This document shows, piece by piece, positions 1 to 8,048 of a stretch of DNA of 64,000 nt (position 1 is the stretch's first letter; each line of letters opens with the position of its first letter). The translations under genes were made by a program, and so were the position numbers. This stretch comes from Leadbetterella sp964423865 (GTDB taxonomy: Bacteria; Bacteroidota; Bacteroidia; Cytophagales; Spirosomataceae): positions 96,467-160,466 of the forward strand of contig CAYRGN010000002.1 of the NCBI GenBank assembly GCA_964423865.1. Reading direction: 5' to 3'. The notes beneath the pieces are model-generated. The model saw nothing but the letters and a program-made list of their open reading frames with translations, ran no database searches and had not been told where the DNA came from.

Positions 1-324
1 CGTTTTACCAATCACCACCAGATCTACATCGGGCGTTTCATTGATGGTGGAAACAATATCCTCAAAGGAAATAATGTAACCGGAGGTAAGTCCGCGGTTT
101 TCGTCCAGCGCTACCAGTTTACGGAGACGGTCTTCGGCATCGGCCTTGAGGTCATCAATGGTCTCACTTACCAAGGCGGTACTCACCATGGGGTCTACTA
201 TCGGCAGGGTCACAATGTGCAGGTAGGTGATTCTGCGGGAAGTAATACGTGCCAGCGCGCGGGCGTATCCCGCCGCATTTTCAGCTCCCTTCGAAAAATC
301 TGTGGCTACCAGGATACTTTTCAT
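1..324 (-). CDS. Universal stress protein family, C-terminal part off the window
   Basis: The reverse strand from an ATG at 324 is open for 108 codons to the window edge, so only the N-terminal part is present. It begins MKSILVATDFSKGAENAAGYA, the typical first strand and nucleotide-binding start of the UspA fold, and later reads DVDLVVIGK, the usual strand before the ATP-binding glycine loop. Bacteroidota members are often tandem two-domain proteins of about 280 residues; whether this one is single or tandem cannot be seen. It is transcribed away from carA across a 217-bp gap. A cytoplasmic stress-related role is inferred from the family only. Confidence 0.85.
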   Translation of the reverse strand, partial: MKSILVATDFSKGAENAAGYARALARITSRRITYLHIVTLPIVDPMVSTALVSETIDDLKADAEDRLRKLVALDENRGLTSGYIISFEDIVSTINETPDVDLVVIGKT

Positions 325-502
325 AATCTTTTAATTTGAGAGTAAAATTAGATATCGTAACTTATAAAAAAACTGACGAAGGTGCTAATTAATTATGATT
401 ATTCTCATAAAAGATAGTGAATTTAATGGTTTCTTAATTTAGAGGGAGTGAAGACCCTTACATAATCCGGTAAAAGGTAGACGTAAACCCTCAAAAATAA
501 AT

Positions 503-510
503 TATCTTTG
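503..510 (+). promoter_or_regulatory. Bacteroidota-type -7 box upstream of carA
   Basis: TATCTTTG matches the Bacteroidota sigma-A -7 consensus TAnnTTTG and lies 31 bp before the carA start. A clear TTTG -33 element is not visible at the expected spacing, so the call rests on the -7 box and position. Confidence 0.55.
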
Positions 511-541
511 CACTCCGATACTCAGTACAAATCAATAGCAG

Positions 542-1645
542 ATGACTTCACAATCAAATACGGCCGTTTTATTGCTTCAGGACGGTACCGTTTTTAAAGG
601 AAAAGCACTTGGGAAAATTGGAACTACTACAGGCGAGATCTGTTTTAATACGGGCATGACCGGTTACCAGGAACTCTACACCGACCCTTCGTATTTCGGA
701 CAGATTATCGTGAACACCACAGCGCATATCGGCAATTACGGTGTGAAGCTGGATACGGAAGAAGAGTCAGACGGCATCAAGATCAAAGGAATGGTGTGTA
801 ATACGTTCGAGGCGGATTACTATTCCCGGGCCACGGCTGACGGTTCTCTGCAAGATTATTTTGAGAAAAATGGAATAGTGGGCATATCGGATATCGATAC
901 GCGCCAGATTGTACGTCACGTACGCGACAAAGGCGTGATGAACTGCCTGATTTCTTCGGACTCGGACGACCTCGAAGCGCTGAAAGCCATATTGAACGAA
1001 TGTCCGGATATGGAAGGACTGGAGCTAAGCTCCGTGGTGAGTACGGCGGATCCCTATTTCCTGGGCGACCCGTCTGCGAAAACCCGCCTGGCGGTAGTAG
1101 ACTACGGCTGCAAGCGGAACATCCTCCGGAACTTTACCGAAAGAGATTGCTACCTGAAAGTTTTTAATGCCAAAACCCCGGCTTCTGAAATCATAGCCTG
1201 GGACGCCGACGGCTATTTTATCTCTAACGGTCCGGGAGATCCCGGCTCCATGCAGTATGCCGTAGATACGGTGAATGAGTTGCTGGAAACCGGAAAGCCG
1301 CTTTTTGGCATCTGTCTTGGTCAGCAATTGCTGGGACTCACCCAGGGCATCGGTACGTACAAAATGCATAACGGTCACCGCGGACTGAATCACCCGGTGA
1401 AAAACCTTCAGACCGGATTGTGTGAGATCACGTCCCAGAATCACGGGTTTTCCCTGAAGCCGGAGGAAGCCAATAATCACCCCGAGGTAGAGGTGACCCA
1501 TATCAATCTGAACGATAATACCATCGAAGGAATTCGTCTTAAAAATAAGCCGGCATTTTCGGTTCAATATCACCCCGAAGCTGCGCCTGGCCCCAATGAC
1601 GCCAATTACCTGTTCGATCAGTTCCTAGACATGATCCGGGGGTAA
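542..1645 (+). CDS. carA: Carbamoyl-phosphate synthase small subunit (glutaminase)
   Basis: 367 residues, the usual length for CarA. It hydrolyses glutamine and passes ammonia to CarB for carbamoyl phosphate synthesis (pyrimidines and arginine). The N-terminal half carries the CPSase small-chain domain (FNTGMTGYQELYTDPSYF). The C-terminal half is a class I glutamine amidotransferase: FISNGPGDPG, nucleophile Cys in FGICLGQQLLG, and the His/Glu pair in VQYHPEAAPGP. The ATG at 542 follows a TATCTTTG promoter box and gives the normal N-terminus. carB is not in the window; thrC follows after 15 bp and is probably cotranscribed. Confidence 0.97.
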   Translation: MTSQSNTAVLLLQDGTVFKGKALGKIGTTTGEICFNTGMTGYQELYTDPSYFGQIIVNTTAHIGNYGVKLDTEEESDGIKIKGMVCNTFEADYYSRATADGSLQDYFEKNGIVGISDIDTRQIVRHVRDKGVMNCLISSDSDDLEALKAILNECPDMEGLELSSVVSTADPYFLGDPSAKTRLAVVDYGCKRNILRNFTERDCYLKVFNAKTPASEIIAWDADGYFISNGPGDPGSMQYAVDTVNELLETGKPLFGICLGQQLLGLTQGIGTYKMHNGHRGLNHPVKNLQTGLCEITSQNHGFSLKPEEANNHPEVEVTHINLNDNTIEGIRLKNKPAFSVQYHPEAAPGPNDANYLFDQFLDMIRG

Positions 1646-1660
1646 GCAGCAGCCATCAGG

Positions 1661-2969
1661 ATGAAACTGTACAGCACCCATCATCTTAGTCCGGAGGTAG
1701 ACTTCCAGACGGCCATCTTCCAGGGGTTGCCTCCTGATAACGGCCTGTATATGCCCGCGGAGATTCCGGTATTACCCCCGGCTTTCTGGGATAATGTGGA
1801 GAATCTGAGTTTCCGCGAAATGGCGGTAGCGGTCTGCGGGGCTTTGCTGAGCGAAGATATACCGGAAGCGGACCTGGTATCCATTATTCATTCGGCCATA
1901 GATTTTGAAGCACCGGCCGTAAAGTTGGACGATGACCTGTATTGCCTGGAGCTGTTTCACGGCCCTTCTATGGCCTTTAAAGATTTCGGGGCCCGTTTTA
2001 TGGCCGCCACCATGTCGTATTTCCTCCGCCAATCCGGAAAAACACTCAATATACTGGTGGCTACCTCCGGCGATACCGGCGGGGCAGTAGCCCAGGGGTT
2101 TTACGGAGTGCCGGGCATTTCGGTGACCATCCTGTATCCGAAAGGAAAAGTGAGCGATATCCAGGAAAAGCAACTGACTACCCTGGGTGCGAACATCCGG
2201 GCCCTGGAGGTGGAAGGCACTTTTGACGACTGCCAGGCCCTGGTGAAGCAGGCCTTCCTGGATGAAGAGCTGAGAAGTCGCTACACTCTGGCTTCGGCCA
2301 ATTCTATCAATATCGCCCGCCTGATTCCCCAGGCATTCTATTATATTTCGGCCTTCGCCCAATTGAAGAAAGAGGGGAAGGAAATGGTGTTTTCCGTACC
2401 TTCAGGAAATTTCGGTAACCTGACGGCCGGAGTGCTGGCCATGCAGATGGGTATGCCCGTAAAACGTTTTGTGGCGGCCACCAACGTGAATAAGGTGGTG
2501 CCTGAATTCCTGAGAACAGGCGTATATACCCCCATTTCGCCCTCTATCTCCACCATTTCCAATGCCATGGATGTGGGTAATCCGAGCAATTTCCCCCGAT
2601 TGAAAGCCCTGCTGGGAGAGGAGATGAAAGAATACCTGAAAGGGTATTCCTATACTGACGCGCAGACCCGTGAGGCAGTGCNNNNNNNNNNTGCAGGAAA
2701 TCTATGAAAAGTACGGGTACCTGGCTTGTCCGCACACCGCAGTAGCCTATCTGGGGTTGCAAGATTACCGCAAGGAGAACGGGAACGATTTTACCGGGGT
2801 CTTCCTGTCTACCGCGCATTTCGGGAAGTTTCTGCCTGAAATGGAAGCCATATTGGGTTTTACCCCCGAAATACCGGAAAGACTGACCCTGAAAGGAGAA
2901 AAAAGGGCCACGACAGTGGATACTTCCTACGCTACTTTTAAGGCGTATCTTCAACAAAACCTGATTTGA
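1661..2969 (+). CDS. thrC: Threonine synthase, interrupted by a 10-N assembly gap
   Basis: PLP-dependent conversion of O-phosphohomoserine to threonine. The N-terminal part starts MKLYSTHHLSPEVDF and contains the PLP-lysine motif MAFKDFGARF and the phosphate loop ATSGDTGGAVA. Ten Ns at 2682-2691 break the reading frame: sequence before the gap is in one frame, sequence after it (QEIYEKYGYLACPHTAVAY, to the TGA at 2967-2969) in another. This is an assembly artefact rather than a pseudogene. If no bases are missing, the flanks join in frame as ...REAV-L-QEIYEK... and give 432 residues, about the family length. A 15-bp gap to carA suggests an operon. Confidence 0.93.
2682..2691. other. Assembly gap of 10 N inside thrC
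   Basis: A run of ten Ns, a fixed-size scaffold or low-confidence join. Restoring the thrC frame requires the true number of bases here to be a multiple of three; zero is compatible with the flanking protein sequence. Confidence 0.98.
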
Positions 2970-2970
2970 T

Positions 2971-3732
2971 TTGGAAGTCCGGGAAGTACATATCACCCGG
3001 TACATTACCCCCCTGAGAGAGGGCGGTTCCCTGCCTGCTGTGGTGGAGGCCGACGACACCTTCCTGTATGTGTTGAAATTCAGAGGGGCCGGACAAGGTA
3101 CCAAGGCCCTAATCGCCGATTTTGTGGGCGGCAAAATTGCGGAAAAACTGGGGTTGAAAGTACCGGAAATGGTGTTCGCTCATTTGGATGACCGCTTCGG
3201 CAAAACCGAACCCGACGAAGAAATCCAGGATCTGCTGAAATTCAGTGTAGGACTGAATCTCGGGGTACATTATCTGTCGGGCGCCATTACGTTTGATCCC
3301 GTACTGCATGAGGTAGACGAAGAAACCGCCTCCCTCATTGTATGGCTTGACGCCTTTCTGACCAATGTAGACCGCACGGCCAAAAATACCAATATGCTCA
3401 TGTGGCACCGGGAACTCTGGATGATTGATCACGGGGCATCCCTGTATTTTCACCACCATTGGGATACCTGGGAGAAGCAGGCTTTGAGCCCGTTCACTCC
3501 TGTGAAAGATCATGTTTTGCTGAAATATGCGGGCGGTTTAGCCAAGGCTGACGCGCGGGCGAAAGAAATCATCACGGAGCCGTTTATCGAAGAGGTGGCG
3601 GCGGCCCTGCCTGCTACCTGGCTCCTGGAAGAAGCGGACCGGCAGGTGTATGCCGATTTCCTGAAAATACGCCTGAAGAATTCTGAAATATTTGTCAAAG
3701 AGGCGGAAGATGCAAGAAAGACACGTATATGA
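2971..3732 (+). CDS. HipA-like kinase-fold protein
   Basis: 253 residues, starting from a TTG one base after the thrC stop, a spacing that suggests translational coupling. The central part resembles the C-terminal half of HipA-type kinases: LDAFLTNVDRTAKNTNMLMW matches the catalytic-loop pattern D..xxNxDR..xN.., followed by LWMIDHGASLYF, the metal-binding D-H-G segment. It is shorter than HipA (about 440 residues) and lacks the N-terminal HipA domain. The next gene is a DUF3037 protein overlapping by 23 bp, a pairing seen in other bacteria. Kinase activity and substrate are not known; a toxin role is not implied by the sequence. Confidence 0.75.
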   Translation: MEVREVHITRYITPLREGGSLPAVVEADDTFLYVLKFRGAGQGTKALIADFVGGKIAEKLGLKVPEMVFAHLDDRFGKTEPDEEIQDLLKFSVGLNLGVHYLSGAITFDPVLHEVDEETASLIVWLDAFLTNVDRTAKNTNMLMWHRELWMIDHGASLYFHHHWDTWEKQALSPFTPVKDHVLLKYAGGLAKADARAKEIITEPFIEEVAAALPATWLLEEADRQVYADFLKIRLKNSEIFVKEAEDARKTRI

Positions 3733-4093
3733 ATACGCGGTGATCCGGGTAGTACCCCGTGTGGAACGTGAAGAATTCTTCAACGTGGGGGTAGTACTCT
3801 ATTGTAAGTCCCTGGGCTTTTTGCAGGTAAAGTATGAAATTAACGAAGTGAAATTTCATGGCTTTTGTACCGAAATGCAACTTTCCGAACTAAAAGAATA
3901 TCTCCACACCTTCCAAAAGATCGCTTTGGGCGGAACAGATGCCGGCCCTATCGGGCAGCTTCCTGCGGCAGAGCGTTTCCGCTGGCTTACGGCCACGCGG
4001 AGCACCGTACTCCAGACTTCCCGGATTCATCCCGGTCTCACCGCCGACCCCGGTGCCAAGCTGGAGCAGTTGTTCCGGGAGATGGTGCAGTAG
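3710..4093 (+). CDS. DUF3037 family protein
   Basis: 127 residues beginning MQERHVYEYAVIRVVPRVER and containing EEFFNVGVVLYC, typical of DUF3037. An upstream in-frame TTG at 3692 exists, but the ATG at 3710 has a purine-rich stretch (aaagaggcgg) just before it and gives the usual N-terminus. It overlaps the end of the HipA-like gene by 23 bp, so the two are very likely made together and may form a complex. Function unknown. Its TAG stop runs into a heptad repeat array. Confidence 0.75.
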   Translation: MQERHVYEYAVIRVVPRVEREEFFNVGVVLYCKSLGFLQVKYEINEVKFHGFCTEMQLSELKEYLHTFQKIALGGTDAGPIGQLPAAERFRWLTATRSTVLQTSRIHPGLTADPGAKLEQLFREMVQ

Positions 4094-4168
4094 CTTTGAG
4101 CTATCAGCCTTCAGCTATCAGCCTTCAGCTATCAGCCTTCAGCTATGAGTTATGAGTTATGAGCTGTT
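4092..4168 (+). repeat. Heptad repeat array 1 (11 units)
   Basis: Eleven successive 7-bp units in strict phase, beginning inside the TAG stop of the DUF3037 gene: AGCTTTG, AGCTATC alternating with AGCCTTC three times, AGCTATG, AGTTATG twice, AGCTGTT. No spacers, no coding potential in the surrounding context. Confidence 0.9.
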
Positions 4169-4286
4169 GGGGTTTGGTTTTGTCGGCTGAAAGGTGCTGG
4201 TGAAGGCATTAAAATTATGATATATCCGATTTGCTTTCTAAATTGCGTCAGGGGAATTTGCCCCGAATTTAACCGATAGAGCCCTT

Positions 4287-4811
4287 ATGAGCACCCTTTT
4301 CAGCGAGAAGCAAACGTTTCGTTTTTTTTGGACGAAGTTAATTCTGATTGTAATTTTCCTTGCTATCGGTGGCGGGGCTGTCCGTCAGGTTTTTTGGGGA
4401 ATCCCTTTTGGAAATAAACCCATGAGCGATGTAGGAATCGCCTGTTTAGCGCTTTTCCTGGGTATGCTTCTTCTTTTTGCCTACAGCTCAAATCTTAAGA
4501 CCCGGATTTCAGCAGAAGGAATTACCGTGGCCTTTTTCCCGTTTCTTTGGAAGAAACGATTTATTGCATGGGATACCGTGCAGTCGGCTTATGTCAGAGA
4601 GTACAGTCCTATCCGGGAATATGGCGGTTGGGGTTTCAAAGTGGTCAATACCGAAACCAATAAGGGTGCGTGGGGCGGCAACAGAGCTTATAATGTAAGT
4701 GGAAACCAGGGCTTGCAATTAGTTTTTAAGAATGGAGACAAGCTACTGATTGGTACCCAGCGCCCTCAGGAAATACAGGATGTATTGAAAAGCATTCAGA
4801 CCCCGAGGTGA
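4287..4811 (+). CDS. Small membrane protein with PH-like C-terminal domain
   Basis: 174 residues from an ATG at 4287. Two predicted membrane segments near residues 17-37 (LILIVIFLAIGGGAV) and 48-66 (VGIACLALFLGMLLLFAYS), followed by a cytoplasmic beta-rich domain (TRISAEGITVAFFPFLWKK, IAWDTVQSAYVREYSP, QLVFKNGDKLLIGTQRP). This two-helix plus PH-fold arrangement is common in Bacteroidota hypothetical proteins. No catalytic motif is visible and no function can be assigned. It stands alone between two heptad arrays. Confidence 0.7.
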   Translation: MSTLFSEKQTFRFFWTKLILIVIFLAIGGGAVRQVFWGIPFGNKPMSDVGIACLALFLGMLLLFAYSSNLKTRISAEGITVAFFPFLWKKRFIAWDTVQSAYVREYSPIREYGGWGFKVVNTETNKGAWGGNRAYNVSGNQGLQLVFKNGDKLLIGTQRPQEIQDVLKSIQTPR

Positions 4812-4813
4812 TT

Positions 4814-4876
4814 AGCTATTAGCTATTAGCTATCAGCTATCAGCTCATGGCTCATAGCTCATTGCTTACAGCTAAA
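4814..4876 (+). repeat. Heptad repeat array 2 (9 units)
   Basis: Nine phased heptads starting 2 bp after the preceding TGA: AGCTATT twice, AGCTATC twice, AGCTCAT, GGCTCAT, AGCTCAT, TGCTTAC, AGCTAAA. The polarity changes midway from AGCTATN to AGCTCAN, so the halves are partly complementary. The terminal AGCTAAA is shared with several other arrays. Confidence 0.9.
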
Positions 4877-4892
4877 ATTTAACTCTATAGGC

Positions 4893-4923
4893 TTTGTAGA
4901 TTTAGTAGAGTTTTTTACTTTTG
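4893..4923 (+). promoter_or_regulatory. Bacteroidota promoter (TTTG-N19-TACTTTTG) for a small ORF
   Basis: TTTG at 4893-4896 and TACTTTTG at 4916-4923, separated by 19 bp, match the -33/-7 consensus TTTG-N19-21-TAnnTTTG. It lies 20 bp before the ATG of the 33-codon gene at 4943. Confidence 0.75.
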
Positions 4924-4942
4924 TGCATCATTGTAACCGGAG

Positions 4943-5041
4943 ATGCGCATGGAATACTTTACCATCATTTTGGGGCTGGGTCTGGTGGCGTATATTGCTT
5001 ATCGAACGTACGGCATTTATAAAATGGATAGGGAGGGGTAA
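4943..5041 (+). CDS. 32-residue predicted single-pass membrane peptide
   Basis: A 33-codon frame from ATG 4943 to TAA 5041. The product starts MRMEYFTIILGLGLVAYIAY and ends RTYGIYKMDREG: one hydrophobic helix (about residues 5-20) followed by a charged tail, a plausible N-out single-span peptide. It has its own good promoter 20 bp upstream. I do not recognise it; respiratory-complex or regulatory small membrane proteins have this shape, but nothing identifies it as one. Confidence 0.5.
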   Translation: MRMEYFTIILGLGLVAYIAYRTYGIYKMDREG

Positions 5042-5091
5042 GTTCTTTTCCCTTTTTAAAATTCCTTTTAACAATAGCGGGGGTATATTCC

Positions 5092-5119
5092 ACAGGAGAA
5101 GTGATATCACTTCCCCTGT
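5092..5119. other. 28-bp near-perfect palindrome between convergent genes
   Basis: ACAGG-A-GAAGTGAT followed directly by ATCACTTC-C-CCTGT: 13 of 14 positions pair with no loop. It lies between the small membrane peptide and the convergent S9 peptidase stop. No T-run follows on either strand, so it is not a classic terminator; a protein-binding site or cruciform is possible. Confidence 0.6.
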
Positions 5120-5146
5120 AAGAATAAGGCTACGTATCGTGAAAAT

Positions 5147-7972
5147 TTAATCCCCGAATCCCCAGTCAATGCCCTTTAGTGTAGCCGGAACGCCCTTTTC
5201 TATCCACGGTGCGGCCGGTTCTCCTTTTAAGAAGTGATCAAAGAACTGTTGCTCGCGGCGCTGGATGTCTTTGCGGTTCTGGCGCTGGATCAGGTTATGA
5301 TCATCGCCGTTGTAATTCAGTAACCAAACTGGCTTCTGTAATCTTCTCAGGGCTGTAAACATTTCGATTCCCTGGTACCAGGGTACGGCGCCGTCCTGGT
5401 CGTTGTGCATGATCACCACCGGAGTGGTTACATTCGGCATACGGAACAGGGGGGAGTTCTCAATGTAAAGTTCGGGTTTTTCCCACAGGGTGGCTCCGAT
5501 CCGGCTCTGGGTTCTTTCGTATTGAAACTGGCGGTTCATGCCACTGCCCCAACGGATTCCTCCATAAGCAGAAGTCATGTTGACTACAGGTGCGCCAGTC
5601 CAGGCGGCATCGTACATGTCGGTTACCGTAATCAGGTGCGCCACCTGGTAGCCGCCCCAGCTTTGTCCCTGGATACCCATTTTTCCTGCCCACGAGTTCT
5701 TTTTCACTTCCGCCATACCGGAGTTAATATACTCTTCGGCAGATTTTCCGGGGTGACCAATGGTGTACACAATGTCTGGTGCCAGAACCACATACCCGTT
5801 ACTTACAAAATAAGGAATATTCAGTCGCGATGGCGTGGGTGCCGGCGCCTGGTAGCGGTAGAGTCCGTCAGACAGTTTTTCATAAAAATAGGCAATCACG
5901 GGGTAGGTTTTGTTCGGGTCAAAATCTTCCGGTTTGTACAGAATTCCTTCGGCGGCGTGCCCACCCGGGGTGGTCCACTTAAACAGTTCTGCCGTTCCCC
6001 AGTTGTAATTTTTTTGCTGAGGATTGGTGGCCGACAACTGAGTTTCATTTATAAAATCTTTGCTGATGAAGAGATTTGGCGATTCTTCGTACCTTTCTTT
6101 CGTATAAATATACACTCCCCCGTCTTTGGCTTCTTTCACCTGTCCGAAGTAATTTTTGGCCCAAACCAGTTCTTTGAAGGGCTCTTTAGGTGCCTTTTTC
6201 CCGGTTTGCAGGGTCATGCGGTAGAAGCCGTTCTCTTTACTGGTATGGTTAAATGCACTCAGTATAAACGGCGCTTTTTCGTCCAGAATAGTCGGAGCAA
6301 ACCGCGATTTGCGCTCTTTCCAGTCGTCGTAACGGTAGGTGATATGATTTTCTCTTCCTGAAGTAAGTTTTACTGCCTGTGAACCGTCGGCTTTGAACGA
6401 CCAGATATCAAACTTATCGTACAGCCATACTTTTTCATCGCCCGCGGTCCACCCGCCCGTGCCGTACGAACCCGGCGTGTCGGGTGAATCGTTGTCTTCA
6501 TCCGAGAAAGCCACCGAAAGGTCTTTGTTCAGTAGAACGGTGGTGCCGGTACTGAGGTTGTGGGTGTACCAGTTCTGATCTTCGCGGTTATACCAGAGCA
6601 GATATTTTCCTTCGGGGGAGAGAGATACATTCCCGCGCAAGTCTTTCACGATCAGTTTCCGTGAACCGTCAACTGTAGAAACTGCATAGATGTCCTGGAA
6701 GCTACCTGTTCTCCATTGGGTTTCTATTCTCCGGCCCACGTCGGTAGTGGCCAGCACGAACTCGTTGTCGGCATCTTCCGTGACGCGGGTGTCGGGCAGG
6801 TTTTCATCCGCCAGGGGAATCACCCTGCCGGTGGCGTTCATGTGCATTACGGCCAGGTAGCTCCGGCTCAGTTCGCGGCGGAGATTCACCAGCTGCTGGG
6901 GCTGGAGGTAGTCGTCTTTCCAGTGCCAGATGTCGACCTTGGCGTGTTCAAATTCCACAAGGGTGGTGTCTTTCACGCGGGGTACCGGCGCGAGGCCCAG
7001 GTACAATTTTTCCCCGTTTTTACTGAATCGGAGGTTGCCGTCTCCGCTCACATACCATTTGTCTGGCACGCCGGGAGTGGTGGCGCTAACCAGCACCTGG
7101 GCAGAGTCGGCGCTGCTTCCTTGATGGTAATATACCCGGAAGTTTTTCTCCAGCGACTTTTCGGGCGATTTGTCGGCCAGGAACACCAGTTTCTCCCCGG
7201 TTTCATCAAAGGTAAACCCTTTGAAAGTGCCTTTTCCGGAGGTCAGGTGGGTGAGTGTGCGGTTCGGAAGGTGGTACCGAAAAACACCTCCCGTAGTCCC
7301 CAGGCTGTCTTTTTCGTCGGCTTTTCTCGTAAATACGAGGTAATTTCCTTTTTTGTCAAATTCAAACGACTCCACGTGGGTAAAGAGGGTGTCTTTTCCT
7401 ACACCCAGTTGATATACCGCCAGGTTGGTAGTGGGTTTTTTAGGCCGTTCTACTTTTGCTTTTGTCGAATCGGTTTTTGCGGTACTGTCTTTTTTGGCTT
7501 TCTTCTCGGGAATGTCATCATAGAGATAGGCCAGGAAGCGACCGTCTTCTTCGGCCAGTTGGTAAGATTTCACGTTCGGAAACTTGATCCATGATTTGGT
7601 GGCGAAAGAGTAGATGGCCAGGGAATCTTTGGGCATGTCTTCTCTTTTCTTTTTGTCGATTTTGGCTTGGCGGGTATCCCGGTACAGGGGGGAGATCAGG
7701 CTTACAAAATACTTTTCATCGTAAGTGAGCTTAGGGCCGCTAGCTCTCGGAAGGGTCAGCAGGGTTTCGTTCTTTCCGTTTTTCAGAAAGAATTCGGAGT
7801 CGCCTTCCTGGGGAGAGACCGTATAGAGAATTTTATCTCCGCTCCGGGAAATGGCGGTATTGCCCACGGTTTGCCAGCCGTCATATACGCTGTGATCCAG
7901 GGGCTTTTTCTGCGCGGAAGTATCCAGCGCCAGAAAGGTTGCAAATAAAAAAACGTAAAAGACTTTCATCAT
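5147..7972 (-). CDS. Secreted S9 family prolyl-oligopeptidase-like peptidase
   Basis: 941 residues. A signal peptide (MMKVFYVFLFATFLALDTSAQ) indicates export. The N-terminal about 650 residues form a beta-propeller with a low-complexity Lys/Thr-rich insert near residues 155-175. The C-terminal alpha/beta-hydrolase has the nucleophile in GQSWGGYQ (Ser about 770), the acid in HNDQDGAVPW (about 859) and the His in NGDDHNLI (about 890), in the order of the S9 family. It probably cleaves peptides in the periplasm or outside. It lies 76 bp downstream of the BlaR1-like gene on the same strand; that gap contains a palindrome (8002-8019), so separate transcription is possible. Confidence 0.9.
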   Translation of the reverse strand: MMKVFYVFLFATFLALDTSAQKKPLDHSVYDGWQTVGNTAISRSGDKILYTVSPQEGDSEFFLKNGKNETLLTLPRASGPKLTYDEKYFVSLISPLYRDTRQAKIDKKKREDMPKDSLAIYSFATKSWIKFPNVKSYQLAEEDGRFLAYLYDDIPEKKAKKDSTAKTDSTKAKVERPKKPTTNLAVYQLGVGKDTLFTHVESFEFDKKGNYLVFTRKADEKDSLGTTGGVFRYHLPNRTLTHLTSGKGTFKGFTFDETGEKLVFLADKSPEKSLEKNFRVYYHQGSSADSAQVLVSATTPGVPDKWYVSGDGNLRFSKNGEKLYLGLAPVPRVKDTTLVEFEHAKVDIWHWKDDYLQPQQLVNLRRELSRSYLAVMHMNATGRVIPLADENLPDTRVTEDADNEFVLATTDVGRRIETQWRTGSFQDIYAVSTVDGSRKLIVKDLRGNVSLSPEGKYLLWYNREDQNWYTHNLSTGTTVLLNKDLSVAFSDEDNDSPDTPGSYGTGGWTAGDEKVWLYDKFDIWSFKADGSQAVKLTSGRENHITYRYDDWKERKSRFAPTILDEKAPFILSAFNHTSKENGFYRMTLQTGKKAPKEPFKELVWAKNYFGQVKEAKDGGVYIYTKERYEESPNLFISKDFINETQLSATNPQQKNYNWGTAELFKWTTPGGHAAEGILYKPEDFDPNKTYPVIAYFYEKLSDGLYRYQAPAPTPSRLNIPYFVSNGYVVLAPDIVYTIGHPGKSAEEYINSGMAEVKKNSWAGKMGIQGQSWGGYQVAHLITVTDMYDAAWTGAPVVNMTSAYGGIRWGSGMNRQFQYERTQSRIGATLWEKPELYIENSPLFRMPNVTTPVVIMHNDQDGAVPWYQGIEMFTALRRLQKPVWLLNYNGDDHNLIQRQNRKDIQRREQQFFDHFLKGEPAAPWIEKGVPATLKGIDWGFGD

Positions 7973-8001
7973 TACAATCGGGTTTTTAAAGCCCGAATAT
8001 A

Positions 8002-8019
8002 CGTAAAAAGTCTTTTACG
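8002..8019. other. Palindrome between blaR1-like and S9 peptidase genes
   Basis: CGTAAAA-AGTC-TTTTACG, seven perfectly paired bases around a 4-nt centre, between the stop of the BlaR1-like gene and the S9 peptidase start on the same strand. Its A/T-rich stem could act as a weak terminator for the BlaI/BlaR1 operon or as an operator. Confidence 0.45.
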
Positions 8020-8048
8020 CGTTTATTCTTTCGACCAACAGGCCGTTC

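Noticed and set aside
2682..2691. thrC as a frameshifted pseudogene
   Set aside because: The frame change coincides exactly with the 10-N gap; the remaining sequence is complete and conserved.
5405..6361. Long plus-strand open frame of over 300 codons opposite the S9 peptidase
   Set aside because: Composition artefact of the GC-rich antisense of a real gene; no start context or family resemblance.
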